Assembly: GCF_029227915.1 (NCBI RefSeq)
Contig: NC_079880.1
Location: 2,420,001 to 2,484,000 of the forward strand
DNA: 64,000 bases
Direction: 5' to 3'
Source: Hydractinia symbiolongicarpus
Taxonomy: Eukaryota > Cnidaria > Hydrozoa > Anthoathecata > Hydractiniidae
Shown here: in pieces, positions 1 to 12,624 of the stretch
Layout of the letters: each line of letters starts with the position of its first letter
How positions within the stretch are numbered: the first letter of the stretch is position 1
Translations under genes and position numbers: made by a program
Notes under the pieces: model-generated
What the model was told of the DNA's origin: nothing
Databases searched by the model: none
What the model saw: the letters and a program-made list of their open reading frames with translations, nothing else

Positions 1-183
1 TGTATACTTTTGACTATTCGGGCTGAGTCCGGGATTCACGGGAAATCGCAGGTTTTCGTTTGCCGGCGATTAAACTTCTTTTATTCAGCGTCTCATCAAA
101 AATAAAAACATTTTTGAAAACCACAAGTCTCATGCGTTTTAGTGGTGAAAAAAAAATTTAAAAAATCGTTCGGGAAATGAGTT

Positions 184-386
184 TACTCCCTGGGTAATTT
201 CTTTGTATACTTTTGACTATACGGGCCGAGTCCGGGATTTTCGGGAAGTCGCGGGTTTTTGTTTACCGGCGATTAAACTTCTTTTATTCAGCGTCTCATC
301 AAAAATGAAAGTATTTTTGAAAACTGCAAGTCTCATGCGTTTTAGTGGTGAAAAGATTATTGAAAAAATCGTTTCGGAAATGAGTT
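184..386 (+). repeat. S-subtype satellite monomer (forward copy 1)
   Basis: A monomer of the divergent S subtype, in forward orientation. Its diagnostic words are actgcaagtc, attgaaaaaatcgtttcgg and the change from cgttcggg to cgtttcgg. These match, in reverse complement, the monomers at 3062, 28805, 35699 and 59616. Boundaries follow the monomer phase used in this annotation, ending at gagtt. Confidence 0.8.
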
Positions 387-897
387 TACTCACCGGGTAC
401 TTTCTTTGTATACATTCGACTATACGGGCCAAGCCCGGGATTTACGGGAAATCGCGGGTTTTCGTTTACCGGCGATTAAACTTCTTTTATTCAGCGTCTC
501 ATCAAAAATGAAAACATTTCTGAAAACTACAAGTCTCATTCGTTTTAGTGGTGAAAAAATGAAATAAAAAATCGTTCGGAAAATGAGTTTACTCCCTGGG
601 TACTATCTTTGTGTACTTTTGACTATACGGGCCAAGCCCGGGATTTACGGGAAATCGCGGGTTTTCGTTTGCCGGCGATTAAACTTCTTTTATTCAGCGT
701 CTTATCAGAAATGAAAACATTTTTGAAAACTACAAGTCTTATGCGTTTTAGTGGTGAAAAAATAATTTAAAAAATCGTTCTGGAAATGAGTTTACTCACA
801 GGGTACTTTCTTTGTATACATTCGACTATACGGGCCAAGCCCGGGATTTACGGGAAATCGCGGGTTTTCGTTTGCCGGCGATTAAACCTCTTTCATT

Positions 898-1397
898 NNN
901 NNNNNNNNNNNNNNNNNNNNNNNNNNNNNNNNNNNNNNNNNNNNNNNNNNNNNNNNNNNNNNNNNNNNNNNNNNNNNNNNNNNNNNNNNNNNNNNNNNNN
1001 NNNNNNNNNNNNNNNNNNNNNNNNNNNNNNNNNNNNNNNNNNNNNNNNNNNNNNNNNNNNNNNNNNNNNNNNNNNNNNNNNNNNNNNNNNNNNNNNNNNN
1101 NNNNNNNNNNNNNNNNNNNNNNNNNNNNNNNNNNNNNNNNNNNNNNNNNNNNNNNNNNNNNNNNNNNNNNNNNNNNNNNNNNNNNNNNNNNNNNNNNNNN
1201 NNNNNNNNNNNNNNNNNNNNNNNNNNNNNNNNNNNNNNNNNNNNNNNNNNNNNNNNNNNNNNNNNNNNNNNNNNNNNNNNNNNNNNNNNNNNNNNNNNNN
1301 NNNNNNNNNNNNNNNNNNNNNNNNNNNNNNNNNNNNNNNNNNNNNNNNNNNNNNNNNNNNNNNNNNNNNNNNNNNNNNNNNNNNNNNNNNNNNNNNN
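898..1397. other. Assembly gap, 500 N
   Basis: Exactly 500 N, a conventional placeholder length. Counting monomer phase from gagtttac, the left flank stops at about monomer position 110 and the right flank resumes at about position 53. An in-register gap would need about 145, 348 or 551 bp (plus multiples of 203), so 500 is not the true size. Both flanks are the same satellite in the same orientation, so the missing sequence is most simply more satellite, of unknown length. Confidence 0.98.
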
Positions 1398-1755
1398 CCC
1401 GGGATTTACGGGAAATCGCGGGTTTTCGTTTGCCGGCGATTAAACTTCTTTTATTCAGCGTCTCATCAGAAATGAAAACATTTTTAAAAACTACAAGCCT
1501 CATGGGCTTTAGTGGTGAAATAATAATTTAAAAAATCGTTCGGGAAATGAGTTTACACCCTGGGTACTTTCTTTGTATACTTTTGACTATACGGGCCGAG
1601 TCCGGGATTTACGGGAAATCGCAGGTTTTCGTTTGCCGGCGATTAAACTTCTTTTATTCAGCGTCTCATCAAAAATGAAAACATTTTTGAAAACTACAAG
1701 TCTCATGGGTTTAGTGGTAAAAAAATAAATTAAAAAATCGTTCGGGAAATGAGTT

Positions 1756-1958
1756 TACTCCCTGGGTACATTCTTTGTATACTTTTGACTATACGGGCCG
1801 AGTCCGGGATTTACGGGAAGTCGCGGGTTTTTGTTTACCGGCGATTAAACTTCTTTTATTCAGCGTCTCATCAAAAATGAAAGTATTTTTGAAAACTGCA
1901 AGTCTCATGCGTTTTAGTGGTGAAAAGATAATTGAAAAAATCGTTTCGGAAATGAGTT
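1756..1958 (+). repeat. S-subtype satellite monomer (forward copy 2)
   Basis: Near-duplicate of the monomer at 184-386, with the same actgcaagtc and aatcgtttcgg diagnostics and a similar downstream neighbour. The pair implies an earlier multi-monomer duplication spanning the gap. The distance between them (1,572 bp) is not a whole number of monomers because the gap length is nominal. Confidence 0.8.
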
Positions 1959-2765
1959 TACTCACAGGGTACTTTCTTTGTATACATTCGACTATACGGG
2001 CCAAGCCCGGGATTTACGGGAAATCGCGGGTTTTCGTTTGCCGGCGATTAAACTTCTTTTATTCAGCGTCTCATCAGAAATGAAAACATTTTTAAAAACT
2101 ACAAGCCTCATGGGCTTTAGTGGTGAATAAGTAATTTAAAAAATCGTTCGGGAAATGAGTTTACACCCCGGGTACTTTCTTTGTATACTTTTGACTATAC
2201 GGGCCGAGTCCGGGATTCACGGGAAATCGCAGGTTTTCGTTTGCCGGCGATTAAACTTCTTTTATTCAGCGTCTCATCAAAAATGAAAATATTTTTAAAT
2301 ACTACAAGTCTCATGGGCTTTAGTGGTGAAATAATAATTTAAAAAATCGTTCGGGAAATGAGTTTACACCCTGGGTACTTTCTTTGTATACTTTTGACTA
2401 TACGGGCCGAGTCCGGGATTTACGGGAAATCGCAGGTTTTCGTTTGCCGGCGATTAAACTTCTTTTATTCAGCGTCTCATCAAAAATGAAAACATTTTTG
2501 AAAACTACAAGTCTCATGCGCTTTAGTGGTGAAAAAATAACTTAAAAAAACGTTCGGGAAATAAGTTTACTCCCTGGGTACTTTCTTTGTATACTTTTGA
2601 CTATGCGGGCCGAGTCTGGGGTTTACGGGAAATGGCGGGTTTTCGTTTGCCGGCGATTAAACCTCTTTTACTCAGCGTCTCATCAAAAATGAAAACATTT
2701 TTGAAAACTACAAGTCTCAAGCGTTTTAGTGGTGAAAAGGTAATTTAAAAAATCGTTTTGGAAAT

Positions 2766-3066
2766 GAGTTTACTCACAGGGTACTTTCTTTGTATACATT
2801 CGACTATACGGGCCAAGCCCGGGATTTACGGGAAATCGCGGCTTTTCGTTTGCCGGCGATTAAACCACTTTCATCAAGTGTCTCATCAAAAATGATAACA
2901 TTTCTGAAAACTACAAGTCTCAGTTCAGAAATGTTTTCATTTTTGATGAGACGCTTAATAAAAGTGGTTTAATCGCCGGCAAACGAAAACCCGCGATTTC
3001 CCGTAAATCCCGGGCTTGGCCCGTATAGTCGAATGTATACAAAGAAAGTACCCTGTGAGTAAACTC
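2766..3066. repeat. Inverted junction where the satellite array changes orientation
   Basis: Left arm 2766-2908 and right arm 2924-3066 are reverse complements with 5 mismatches in 143 positions by hand count (4 of them in the inner 57). The 15-nt spacer at 2909-2923 contains the satellite word ctacaagtctca. Up to 2,921 the sequence reads as normal forward monomer. From about 2,923 it reads as normal reverse monomer beginning in the middle of the unit, with two T's missing compared with the usual gttttcag. Outside the arms similarity falls to the ordinary level between monomers, so this is not a long perfect palindrome. It could be a true inversion breakpoint or a fold-back or assembly join. 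The nearby 500-N gap shows this end was hard to assemble. Confidence 0.9.
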
Positions 3067-3264
3067 ATTTCCGAAACGATTTTTCCAATTATCTTTTCAC
3101 CACTAAAACGCATGAGACTTGCAGTTTTCAAAAATGTTTTCATTTTTGATGAAACACTTAATAAAAGAGGTTTAATCGCCGGCAAACAAAATCCCGCGAT
3201 TTCCCGTAAATCCCGGGCTTGGCCCGTATAGTCGAATGTATACAAAGAAAGTACCCAGAGAGTA
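3062..3264 (-). repeat. S-subtype satellite monomer beside the inversion
   Basis: Carries the S diagnostics on the plus strand: ccgaaacgatttttccaatt, acttgcagttttc, taataaaagagg and caaaatcccgcg. It is the first full monomer to the right of the orientation switch. It resembles the S monomers at 184-386 and 1756-1958 in reverse complement, so this subtype sits on both sides of the flip. Confidence 0.8.
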
Positions 3265-3956
3265 AACTCATTTCCCGAACGATTTTTTAAATTTTTTTTT
3301 CACCACTAAAACGCATGAGACTTGTAGTTTTCAAAAATGTTTTCATTTTTGATGAGACGCTTAATGAAAGAGGTTTAATCGCCGTCAAACGAAAACCCGC
3401 GATTTCCCGTAAATCCCGGCCTTGGCCCGTATAGTCGAATGTATACAAAGAAAGTACCCTGTGAGTAAACTCATTTCCAGAACGATTTTTTAATTTATTT
3501 TTTCAACACTGAAACGCATGAGACTTGTAGTTTTCAAAAATGTTTTCATTTTTGATGAGACGCTGAATAAAAGAAGTTTAATCGCCGGCAAACGAAAACC
3601 TGCAATTTCCCGTAAATCCCGAGTCGGCCCGTATAGTCAAAAGTATACAAAGAAAGTACCCAGGGTGTAAACTCCTTTCCCGAACGATTTTTTAAATTAT
3701 TATTTCACCACTAAAGCCCATGAGACTTGCAGTATTTAAAAATATTTTCATTTTTGATGAGACGCTGAATAAAAGAAGTTTAATCGCCGGCAAACGAAAA
3801 CCCGCGACTTCCCGTAAATCCCGGACTCAGCCCGTATAGTCAAAAGTATACAAATAAAGTACCCAGGAAGTAAACTCATTTCCCGAACGATTTTTTAAAT
3901 TAATTTTCACCACTAAAACGCATGAGACTTGTAGTTTTCAGAAATGTTTTCATTTT

Positions 3957-5515
3957 TGATGAGACGCTTAATGAAAGTTGTTTAATCGCCGGCAAACGAA
4001 AACCCGCGATTTCCCGTAAATCCCGGGCTTGGCCCGTATACTCGAATGTATACAAAGAAAGTACCCTGTGAGTAAACTCATTTCCCGAACGAATTTTTAA
4101 ATTATCTTTTCAACACTAAAACGCATGAGACTTGTAGTTTTCAAAAATGTTTTAATTTTTAATGAGACGCTAAATAAAAGAAGTTTAATCGCCGGCAAAC
4201 GAAAACCTGCGATTTCCCGTAAATCCCGGACTCGGCCCGTATAGTCAAAAGTATACAAAGAAAGTACCCGGGGTGTAAACTCATTTCCCGAACGATTTTT
4301 TAAATTATTTTTTCACCACTAAAGCCCATGAGACTTGTAGTTTTTAAAAATGTTTTCATTTTTGATGAGACGCTGAATAAAAGAAGTTTAATCGCCGGCA
4401 AACGAAAACCTGCGATTTCCCGTAAATCCCGGACTCGGCCCGTATAGTCAAAAGTATACAAAGAAAGTACCCAGGGTGTAAACTCATTTCCCGAACGATT
4501 TTTTAAATTATTATTTCACCACTAAAGCCCATGAGACTTGTAGTATTTAAAAATATTTTCATTTTTGATGAGACGCTGAATAAAAGAAGTTTAATCGCCG
4601 GCAAACGAAAACCTGCGATTTCCCGTAAATCCCGGACTCGGCCCGTATAGTCAAAAGTATACAAAGAAAGTACCCAGGGTGTAAACTCATTTCCCAAACG
4701 ATTTTTTAAATGATTTTTTCACCACTAAAGCCCATGAGACTTGTAGTTTTTAAAAATGTTTTCATTTTTGATGAGACGCTTAATGAAAGTTGTTTAATCG
4801 CCGGCAAACGAAAACCCGCGATTTCCCGTAAATCCCGGGCTTGGCCCGTATACTCGAATGTATACAAAGAAAGTACCCTGTGAGTAAACTCATTTCCCGA
4901 ACGAATTTTTAAATTATCTTTTCACCACTAAAACGCATGAGACTTGTAGTTTTCAAAAATGTTTTAATTTTTAATGAGACGCTAAATAAAAGAAGTTTAA
5001 TCGCCGGCAAACGAAAACCTGCGATTTCCCGTAAATCCCGGACTCGGCCCGTATAGTCAAAAGTATACAAAGAAAGTACCCGGGGTGTAAACTCATTTCC
5101 CGAACGATTTTTTAAATTATTTTTTCACCACTAAAGCCCATGAGACTTGTAGTTTTTAAAAATGTTTTCATTTTTGATGAGACGCTGAATAAAAGAAGTT
5201 TAATCGCCGGCAAACGAAAACCTGCGATTTCCCGTAAATCCCGGACTCGGCCCGTATAGTCAAAAGTATACAAAGAAAGTACCCAGGGTGTAAACTCATT
5301 TCCCGAACGATTTTTTAAATTATTATTTCACCACTAAAGCCCATGAGACTTGTAGTATTTAAAAATATTTTCATTTTTGATGAGACGCTGAATAAAAGAA
5401 GTTTAATCGCCGGCAAACGAAAACCTGCGATTTCCCGTAAATCCCGGACTCGGCCCGTATAGTCAAAAGTATACAAAGAAAGTACCCAGGGTGTAAACTC
5501 ATTTCCCAAACGATT
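3957..5515 (-). repeat. 812-bp (4-monomer) tandem duplication
   Basis: The segment starting near 3,957 (gatgagacgcttaatg, then gtatactcgaatg at about 4028) recurs 812 bp later (4840) with the same rare changes: gttttaatttttaatgagac, aacgaatttttaaattatc and acccggggtgta. Copy 1 is about 3957-4768 and copy 2 about 4769-5515. The monomer at the join is a chimera, beginning as the gcccatgag/gtttttaaaaatg type and switching at the gatgagacgct word to the taatgaaagttg type. This is the expected scar of unequal exchange between out-of-register monomers. Confidence 0.8.
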
Positions 5516-6360
5516 TTTTAAATTATTATTTCACCACTAAAGCCCATGAGACTTGTAGTATTTAGAAATATTTTCATTTTTGATGAGACGCTGAATAAAA
5601 GAAGTTTAATCGCCGGCAAAGGAAAACCTGCGATTTCCCGTAAATCCCGGACTCGGCCCGTATAGTCAAAAGTATACAAAGAAAGTACCCAGGGTGTAAA
5701 CTCATTTCCCGAACGATTTTTTAAATTATTATTTCATCACTAAAGCCCATGAGACTTGTAGTATTTAAAAATATTTTCATTTTTGATGAGACGCTGAATA
5801 AAAGAAGTTTAATCGCCGGCAAACGAAAACCCGCAACTTCCCGTAAATCTCGGACTCGGCCCGTATAGTCAAAAGTATACAAAAAAAGTACCCAGGGAGT
5901 AAACTCATTTCCCAAACGATATTTTAAATTAAATTTCACCACTAAAACGCATGAGACTTGTAGTTTTCAGAAATGTTTTCATTTTTGATGAGACGCTTAA
6001 TGAAAGTTGTTTAATCGCCGGCAAACGAAAACCCGCGATTTCCCGTAAATCCCGGGCTTGGCCCGTATAGTCGAATGTATACAAAGAAAGTACCCTGTGA
6101 GTAAACTCATTTCCAGAACGATTTTTTAAATTATTATTTCACCACTAAAGCCCATGAGACTTGTAGTATTTAAAAATATTTTCATTTTTGATGAGACGCT
6201 GAATAAAAGAAGTTTAATCGCCGGCAAACGAAAACCCGCGACTTCCCGTAAATCCCGGACTCAGCCCGTATAGTCAAAAGTATACAAAGAAAGTACCCAG
6301 GGAGTAAACTCATTTCCCGAACGATTTTTTAAATTATTTTTTCAACACTAAAACGCATGA

Positions 6361-7140
6361 GCCTTGTAGTTTTTAAAAATGTTTTTATTTTTGATGAGAC
6401 GCTTAATGAGAGAGGTTTAATCGCCGGCAAACGAAAACCCGAGATTTCCCGTAAATCCCGGGCTTGGCCCGTATAGTCAAAAGTATACAAAGATAGTACC
6501 CAGGGAGTAAACTCATTTCCAGAACGATTTTTTAAATTATTTTTTCACCACTAAAACGCATGAGCCTTGTAGTTTTTAAAAATGTTTTCATTTTTGATGA
6601 GACGCTAAATAAAAGAAGTTTAATCGCCGGCAAACGAAAACCTGCGATTTCCCGTAAATCCCGGACTCGGCCCGTATAGTCAAAAGTATACAAAGAAAGT
6701 ACCCAGGAAGTAAACTCATTTCCCAAACGATATTTTAAATTAATTTTCACCACTAAAACGCATGAGACTTGTAGTTTTCAGAAATGTTTTCATTTTTGAT
6801 GAGACGCTTAATGAAAGTTGTTTAATCGCCGGCAAACGAAAACCCGCGATTTCACGTAAATCCCGGGTTTGGCCCGTATAGTCGAATGTATACAAAGAAA
6901 GTACCCTGTGAGTAAACTCATTTCCAGAACGATTTTTTAATTTATTTTTTCAACACTAAAACGCATGAGACTTGTAGTTTTCAAAAATGTTTTTATTTTT
7001 GATGAGACGCTTAATGAGAGAGGTTTAATCGCCGGCAAACGAAAACCCGAGATTTCCCGTAAATCCCGGGCTTGGCCCGTATAGTCAAAAGTATACAAAG
7101 ATAGTACCCAGGGAGTAAACTCATTTCCAGAACGATTTTT
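6361..7140 (-). repeat. Local 609-bp (3-monomer) repetition
   Basis: The rare combination gtttttatttttgatgag, taatgagagagg, cccgagattt occurs near 6,381 and again near 6,990, 609 bp apart, with the same neighbours. It is a short local duplication within the irregular domain. Edges are uncertain by tens of bases. Confidence 0.65.
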
Positions 7141-10100
7141 TAAATTATTTTTTCACCACTAAAACGCATAAGACTTGTAGTTTTTAAAAATGTTTTCATT
7201 TTTGATGAGACGCTGAATAAAAGAAGTTTAATCGCCGGCAAACGAAAACCTGCGATTTCCCGTAAATCCCGGACTCGGCCCGTATAGTCAAAAGTATACA
7301 AAGAAAGTACCCAGGGTGTAAACTCATTTCCCGAACTAATTTTTAAATTATTATTTCACCACTAAAGCCCATGAGACTTGTAGTATTTAAAAATATTTTC
7401 ATTTTTGATGAGACGCTGAATAAAAGAAGTTTAATCGCCGGCAAACGAAAACCCGCGACTTCCCGTAAATCCCAGACTCAGCCGTATAGTCAAAAGTATA
7501 CAAAGAAAGTACCCAGGGAGTAAACTCATTTCCCGAAGGATTTTTTAAATTATTTTTTCACCACTAAAACGCATGAGCCTTGTAGTTTTCAAAAATGTTT
7601 TCATTTTTGATGAGACGCTGAATAAAAGAAGTTTAACCGCCGGCAAACGAAAACCTGCGATTTCCCGTAAATTCCGGACTCGGCCCGTATAGTCAAAAGT
7701 ATACAAAGAAAGTACCCGGGGTGTAAACTCATTTCCCGAACGATTTTTTAAATTATTATTTCACCACTAAAGCCCATGAGACTTGTAGTTTTTAAAAATG
7801 TTTTCATTTTTGATGAGACGCTGAATAAAAGAAGTTTAATTGCCGGCAAACGAAAACCCGCGACTTCCCGTAAATCCCGGACTCGGCCCGTATAGTCAAA
7901 AGTATACAAAGAAAGTACCCAGGGAGTAAACTCATTTCCCGAACGATTTTTTAAATTAATTTTCACCACTAAAACGCATGAGACTTGTAGTTTTCAGAAA
8001 TGTTTTCATTTTTGATGAGACGCTTAATGAAAGTTGTTTAATCGCCGGCAAACGAAAACCCGCGATTTCCCGTAAATCCCGGGCTTGGCCCGTATAGTCG
8101 AATGTATACAAAGAAAGTACCCTGTGAGTAAACTCATTACCCGAACGAATTTTTAAATTATTTTTTCACCACTAAAACGCATGAGACTTGTAGTTTTCAA
8201 AAATGTTTTCATTTTTGATGAGACGCTGAATAAAAGAAGTTTAATCGCTGACAAACGAAAACCTGCGATTTCCCGTAAATCCCGGACTCGGCCCGTATAG
8301 TCAAAAGTATACAAAGAAAGTACCCGGGGTGTAAACTCATTTCCCGAACGATTTTTTAAATTATTATTTCACCACTAAAGCCCATGAGACTTGTAGTTTT
8401 TAAAAATGTTTTCATTTTTGATGAGACGCTGAATAAAAGAAGTTTAATTGCCGGCAAACGAAAACCCGCGATTTCCCGTAAATCCCGGGCTTGGCCCGTA
8501 TACTCGAATGTATACAAAGAAAGTACCCTGTGAGTAAACTCATTTCCCGAACGAATTTTTAAATTATCTTTTCACCACTAAAACGCATGAGACTTGTAGT
8601 TTTCAAAAATGTTTTCATTTTTGATGAGACGCTGAATGAAAGTTGTTTAATCGCCGGCAAACGAAAAGCCGCGATTTCCCGTAAATCCCGGGCTTGGCCC
8701 GTATACTCGAATGTATACAAAGAAAGTACCCTGTGAGTAAACTCATTTCCCGAACGAATTTTTAAATTATCTTTTCACCACTAAAACGCATGAGACTTGT
8801 AGTTTTCAAAAATGTTTTCATTTTTGATGAGACGCTGAATAAAAGAAGTTTAATCGCCGGCAAACAAAAACCTGCGATTTCCCGTAAATCCCGGACTCGG
8901 CCCGTATAGTCAAAGGTATACAAAGAAAGTACCCGGGGTGTAAACTCATTTCCCGAACGATTTTTTAAATTATTTTTTCACCACTAAAGCCCATGAGACT
9001 TGTAGTTTTTAAAAATGTTTTCATTTTTGATGAGACGCTGAATAAAAGAAGTTTAATCGCCGGCAAACGAAAACCTGCGATTTCCCGTAAATCCCGGACT
9101 CGGCCCGTATAGTCAAAAGTATACAAAGAAAGTACCCAGGGTGTAAACTCATTTCCCGAACGATTTTTTAAATTATTATTTCACTACTAAAGCCCATGAG
9201 ACTTGTAGTATTTAAAAATATTTTCATTTTTGATGAGACGCTGAATAAAAGAAGTTTAATCAACGGCAAACGAAAACCTGCGATTTCCCGTAAATCCCGG
9301 ACTCGGCCCGTATAGTCAAAAGTATACAAAGAAAGTACCGAGGGTGTAAACTCATTTCCCGAACGATTTTTTAAATTATTATTTCACCACTAAAGCCCAT
9401 GAGACTTGTAGTATTTAAAAATATTTTCATTTTTGATGAGACGCTGAATAAAAGAAGTTTAATCGCCGGCAAACGAAAACCTGCGATTTCCCGTAAATCC
9501 CGGACTCGGCCCGTATAGTCAAAAGTATACAAAGAAAGTACCCAGGGTGTAAACTCATTTCCCGAACGATTTTTTAAATTATTATTTCACCACTAAAGCC
9601 CATGAGACTTGTAGTATTTAAACATATTTTCATTTTTGATGAGACGCTGAATAAAAGAAGTTTAATCGCCGGCAAACGAAAACCCGCGACTCCCCGTAAA
9701 TCCCGGACTCGGCCCCTATAGTCAAAAGTATACAAAAAAGTACCCAGGGAGTAAACTCATTTCCCAAACGATATTTTAAATTAATTTTCACCACTAAAAC
9801 GCATGAGACTTGTAGTTTTCAGAAATGTTTTCATTTTTGATGAGACGCTTAATGAAAGTTGTTTAATCGCCGGCAAACGAAAACCCGCGATTTCCCGTAA
9901 ATCCCGGGCTTGGCCCGTATAGTCGAATGTATACAAAGAAAGTACCCTGTGAGTAAACTCATTTCCAGAACGATTTTTTAAATTATTATTTCACCACTAA
10001 AGCCCATGAGACTTGTAGTATTTAAAAATATTTTCATTTTTGATGAGACGCTGAATAAAAGAAGTTTAATCGCCGGCAAACGAAAACCCGCGACTTCCCG

Positions 10101-12624
10101 TAAATCCCGGACTCAGCCCGTATAGTCAAAAGTATACAAAGAAAGTACCCAGGGTGTAAACTCATTTCCCGAACTATTTTTTAAATTATTATTTCACCAC
10201 TAAAGCCCATGAGACTTGTAGTTTTCAAAAATGTTTTCATTTCTGTCGAGACGCTTAATGAAAGAGGTTTAATCGCCGGCAAACGAAAACCCGCGATTTC
10301 CCGTAAATCCCGGCCTTAGCCCGTATAGTCGAATGTATACAAAGAAAGTACCCTGTGAGTAAACTCATTTCCAGAACGATTTTTTAATTTATTTTTTCAA
10401 CACTAAAACGCATGAGACTTGTAGTTTTCAAAAATGTTTTCATTTTTGATGAGACGCTGAATAAAAGAAGTTTAATCGCCGGCAAACGAAAACCTGCGAT
10501 TTCCCGTAAATCCCGAGTCGGCCCGTATAGTCAAAAGTATACAAAGAAAGTACCCAGGGTGTAAACTCCTTTCCCGAACGATTTTTTAAATTATTATTTC
10601 ACCACTAAAGCCCATGAGACTTGTAGTATTTAAAAATATTTTCATTTTTGATGAGACGCTGAATAAAAGAAATTTAATCGCCGGCAAACGAAAACCCGCG
10701 ACTTCCCGTAAATCCCGGACTCAGCCCGTATAGTCAAAAGTATACAAAGAAAGTACCCAGGAAGTAAACTCATTTCCCGAACGATTTTTTAAATTAATTT
10801 TCACCACTAAAACGCATGAGACTTGTAGTTTTCGGAAATGTTTTCATTTTTGATGAGACGCTTAATGAAAGTTGTTTAATCGCCGGCAAACGAAAACCCG
10901 CGATTTCCCGTAAATCCCGGGCTTGGCCCGTATACTCGAATGTATACAAAGAAAGTACCCTGTGAGTAAACTCATTTCCCGAACGAATTTTTAAATTATC
11001 TTTTCACCACTAAAACGCATGAGACTTGTAGTTTTCAAAAATGTTTTCATTTTTGATGAGACGCTGAATAAAAGAAGTTTAATCGCCGGCAAACGAAAAC
11101 CTGCGATTTCCCGTAAATCCCGGACTCGGCCCGTATAGTCAAAAGTATACAAAGAAAGTACCCGGGGTGTAAACTCATTTCCCGAACGATTTTTTAAATT
11201 ATTTTTTCACCACTAAAGCCCATGAGACTTGTAGTTTTTAAAAATGTTTTCATTTTTGATGAGACGCTGAATAAAAGAAGTTTAATCGCCGGCAAACGAA
11301 AACCTGCGATTTCCCGTAAATCCCGGACTCGGCCCGTATAGTCAAAAGTATACAAAGAAAGTACCCAGGGTGTAAACTCATTTCCCGAACAATTTTTTAA
11401 ATTATTATTTCACCACTAAAGCCCATGAGACTTGTAGTATTTAAAAATATTTTCATTTTTGATGAGACGCTGAATAAAAGAAGTTTAATCGCCGGCAAAC
11501 GAAAACCTGCGATTTCCCGTAAATCCCGGACTCGGCCCGTATAGTCAAAAGTATACAAAGAAAGTACCCAGGGTGTAAACTCATTTCCCGAACGATTTTT
11601 TAAATTATTATTTCACCACTAAAGCCCATGAGACTTGTAGTATTTAAAAATATTTTCATTTTTGATGAGACGCTGAATAAAAGAAGTTTAATCGCCGGCA
11701 AACGAAAACCCGCGACTCCCCGTAAATCCCGGACACGGCCCGTATAGTCAAAAGTATACAAAAAAAGTACCCAGGGAGTAAACTCATTTCCCAAACGATA
11801 TTTTAAATTATTTTTCACCACTAAAACGCATGAGACTTGTAGTTTTCAGAAATGTTTTCAATTTTGATGAGACGCTTAATGAAAGTTGTTTAATCGCCGG
11901 CAAACGAAAACCCGCGATTTCCCGTAAATCCCGGGCTTGGCCCGTATAGTCGAATGTATACAAAGAAAGTACCCTGTGAGTAAACTCATTTCCAGAACTA
12001 TTTTTTAAATTATTATTTCACCACTAAAGCCCATGAGACTTGTAGTATTTAAAAATATTTTCATTTTTGATGAGACGCTGAATAAAAGAAGTTTAATCGC
12101 CGGAAACGAAAACCCGCGACTTCCCGTAAATCCCGGACTCAGCCCGTATAGTCAAAAGTATACAAAGAAAGTACCCAGGGTGTAAACTCATTTCCCGAAC
12201 TATTTTTTAAATTATTATTTCACCACTAAAGCCCATGAGACTTGTAGTGTTTAAAAATATTTTCATTTTTGATGAGACGCTGAATAAAAGAAGTTTAATC
12301 GCCGGCAAACCAAAACCCGCGACTTCCCGTAAATCCCGGACTCAGCCGGTATAGTCAAAAGTATACAAAGAAAGTACCCAGGGAGTAAACTCATTTCCCG
12401 AACGATTTTTTAAATTATTTTTTCACCACTATAACGCATGAGCCTTGTAGTTTTCAAAAATGTTTTCATTTTTGATGAGACGCTGAATAAAAGAAGTTTA
12501 ATCGCCGGCAAACGAAAACCTGCGATTTCCCGTAAATCCTGGACTCGGCCCGTATAGTCAAAAGTATACAAAGAAAGTACCCAGGAAGTAAACTCATTTC
12601 CCAAACGATATTTTAAATTAATTT

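Larger units (their letters stand above)
1..2921 (+). repeat. 203-bp satellite array, left arm, opposite orientation to the rest
   Basis: About 14 head-to-tail monomers of one satellite family. The conserved gagtttac word recurs near 179, 382, 585, 788, then after the gap at 1549, 1751, 1954, 2157, 2360, 2563 (as aag) and 2766, so spacing is 202-203 bp. These monomers are the reverse complement of those to the right of 2,924. Variants are mixed without a clear higher-order period. Two stretches (184-386 and 1756-1958) belong to the divergent S subtype described below and resemble each other closely. The array is cut by a 500-N gap. Nothing but satellite is visible here. The short open frames on both strands follow the repeat and are not called as genes. 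Confidence 0.97.
2924..12624 (-). repeat. Irregular satellite domain, mixed monomer subtypes
   Basis: About 48 monomers in no single higher-order register. Subtypes with gtttttaaaaatg, gtatttaaaaata, gttttcagaaatg and gttttcaaaaatg alternate, with local duplications of 3, 4 and about 10 monomers. Words confined to this part include the gtatactcgaatg variant (near 4028, 4840, 8500, 8700 and 10930). Copies of one larger segment can be traced: the cgactccccg monomers near 9,691 and 11,717 lie 2,026 bp (10 monomers) apart. No non-satellite sequence is present. Confidence 0.85.

Noticed and set aside
786-1531. Long open frames of 225-239 codons spanning the gap
   Set aside because: Most of their length is the 500 N; the readable ends are satellite.
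2766-3066. Transposon terminal inverted repeats
   Set aside because: Both arms are ordinary satellite monomers meeting head to head. There is no internal element, target duplication or transposase.
3280-3300. Poly-T runs as transcription terminators or retroposon tails
   Set aside because: T runs are a fixed part of every monomer and vary slightly in length between subtypes. No adjoining gene or retroelement exists.
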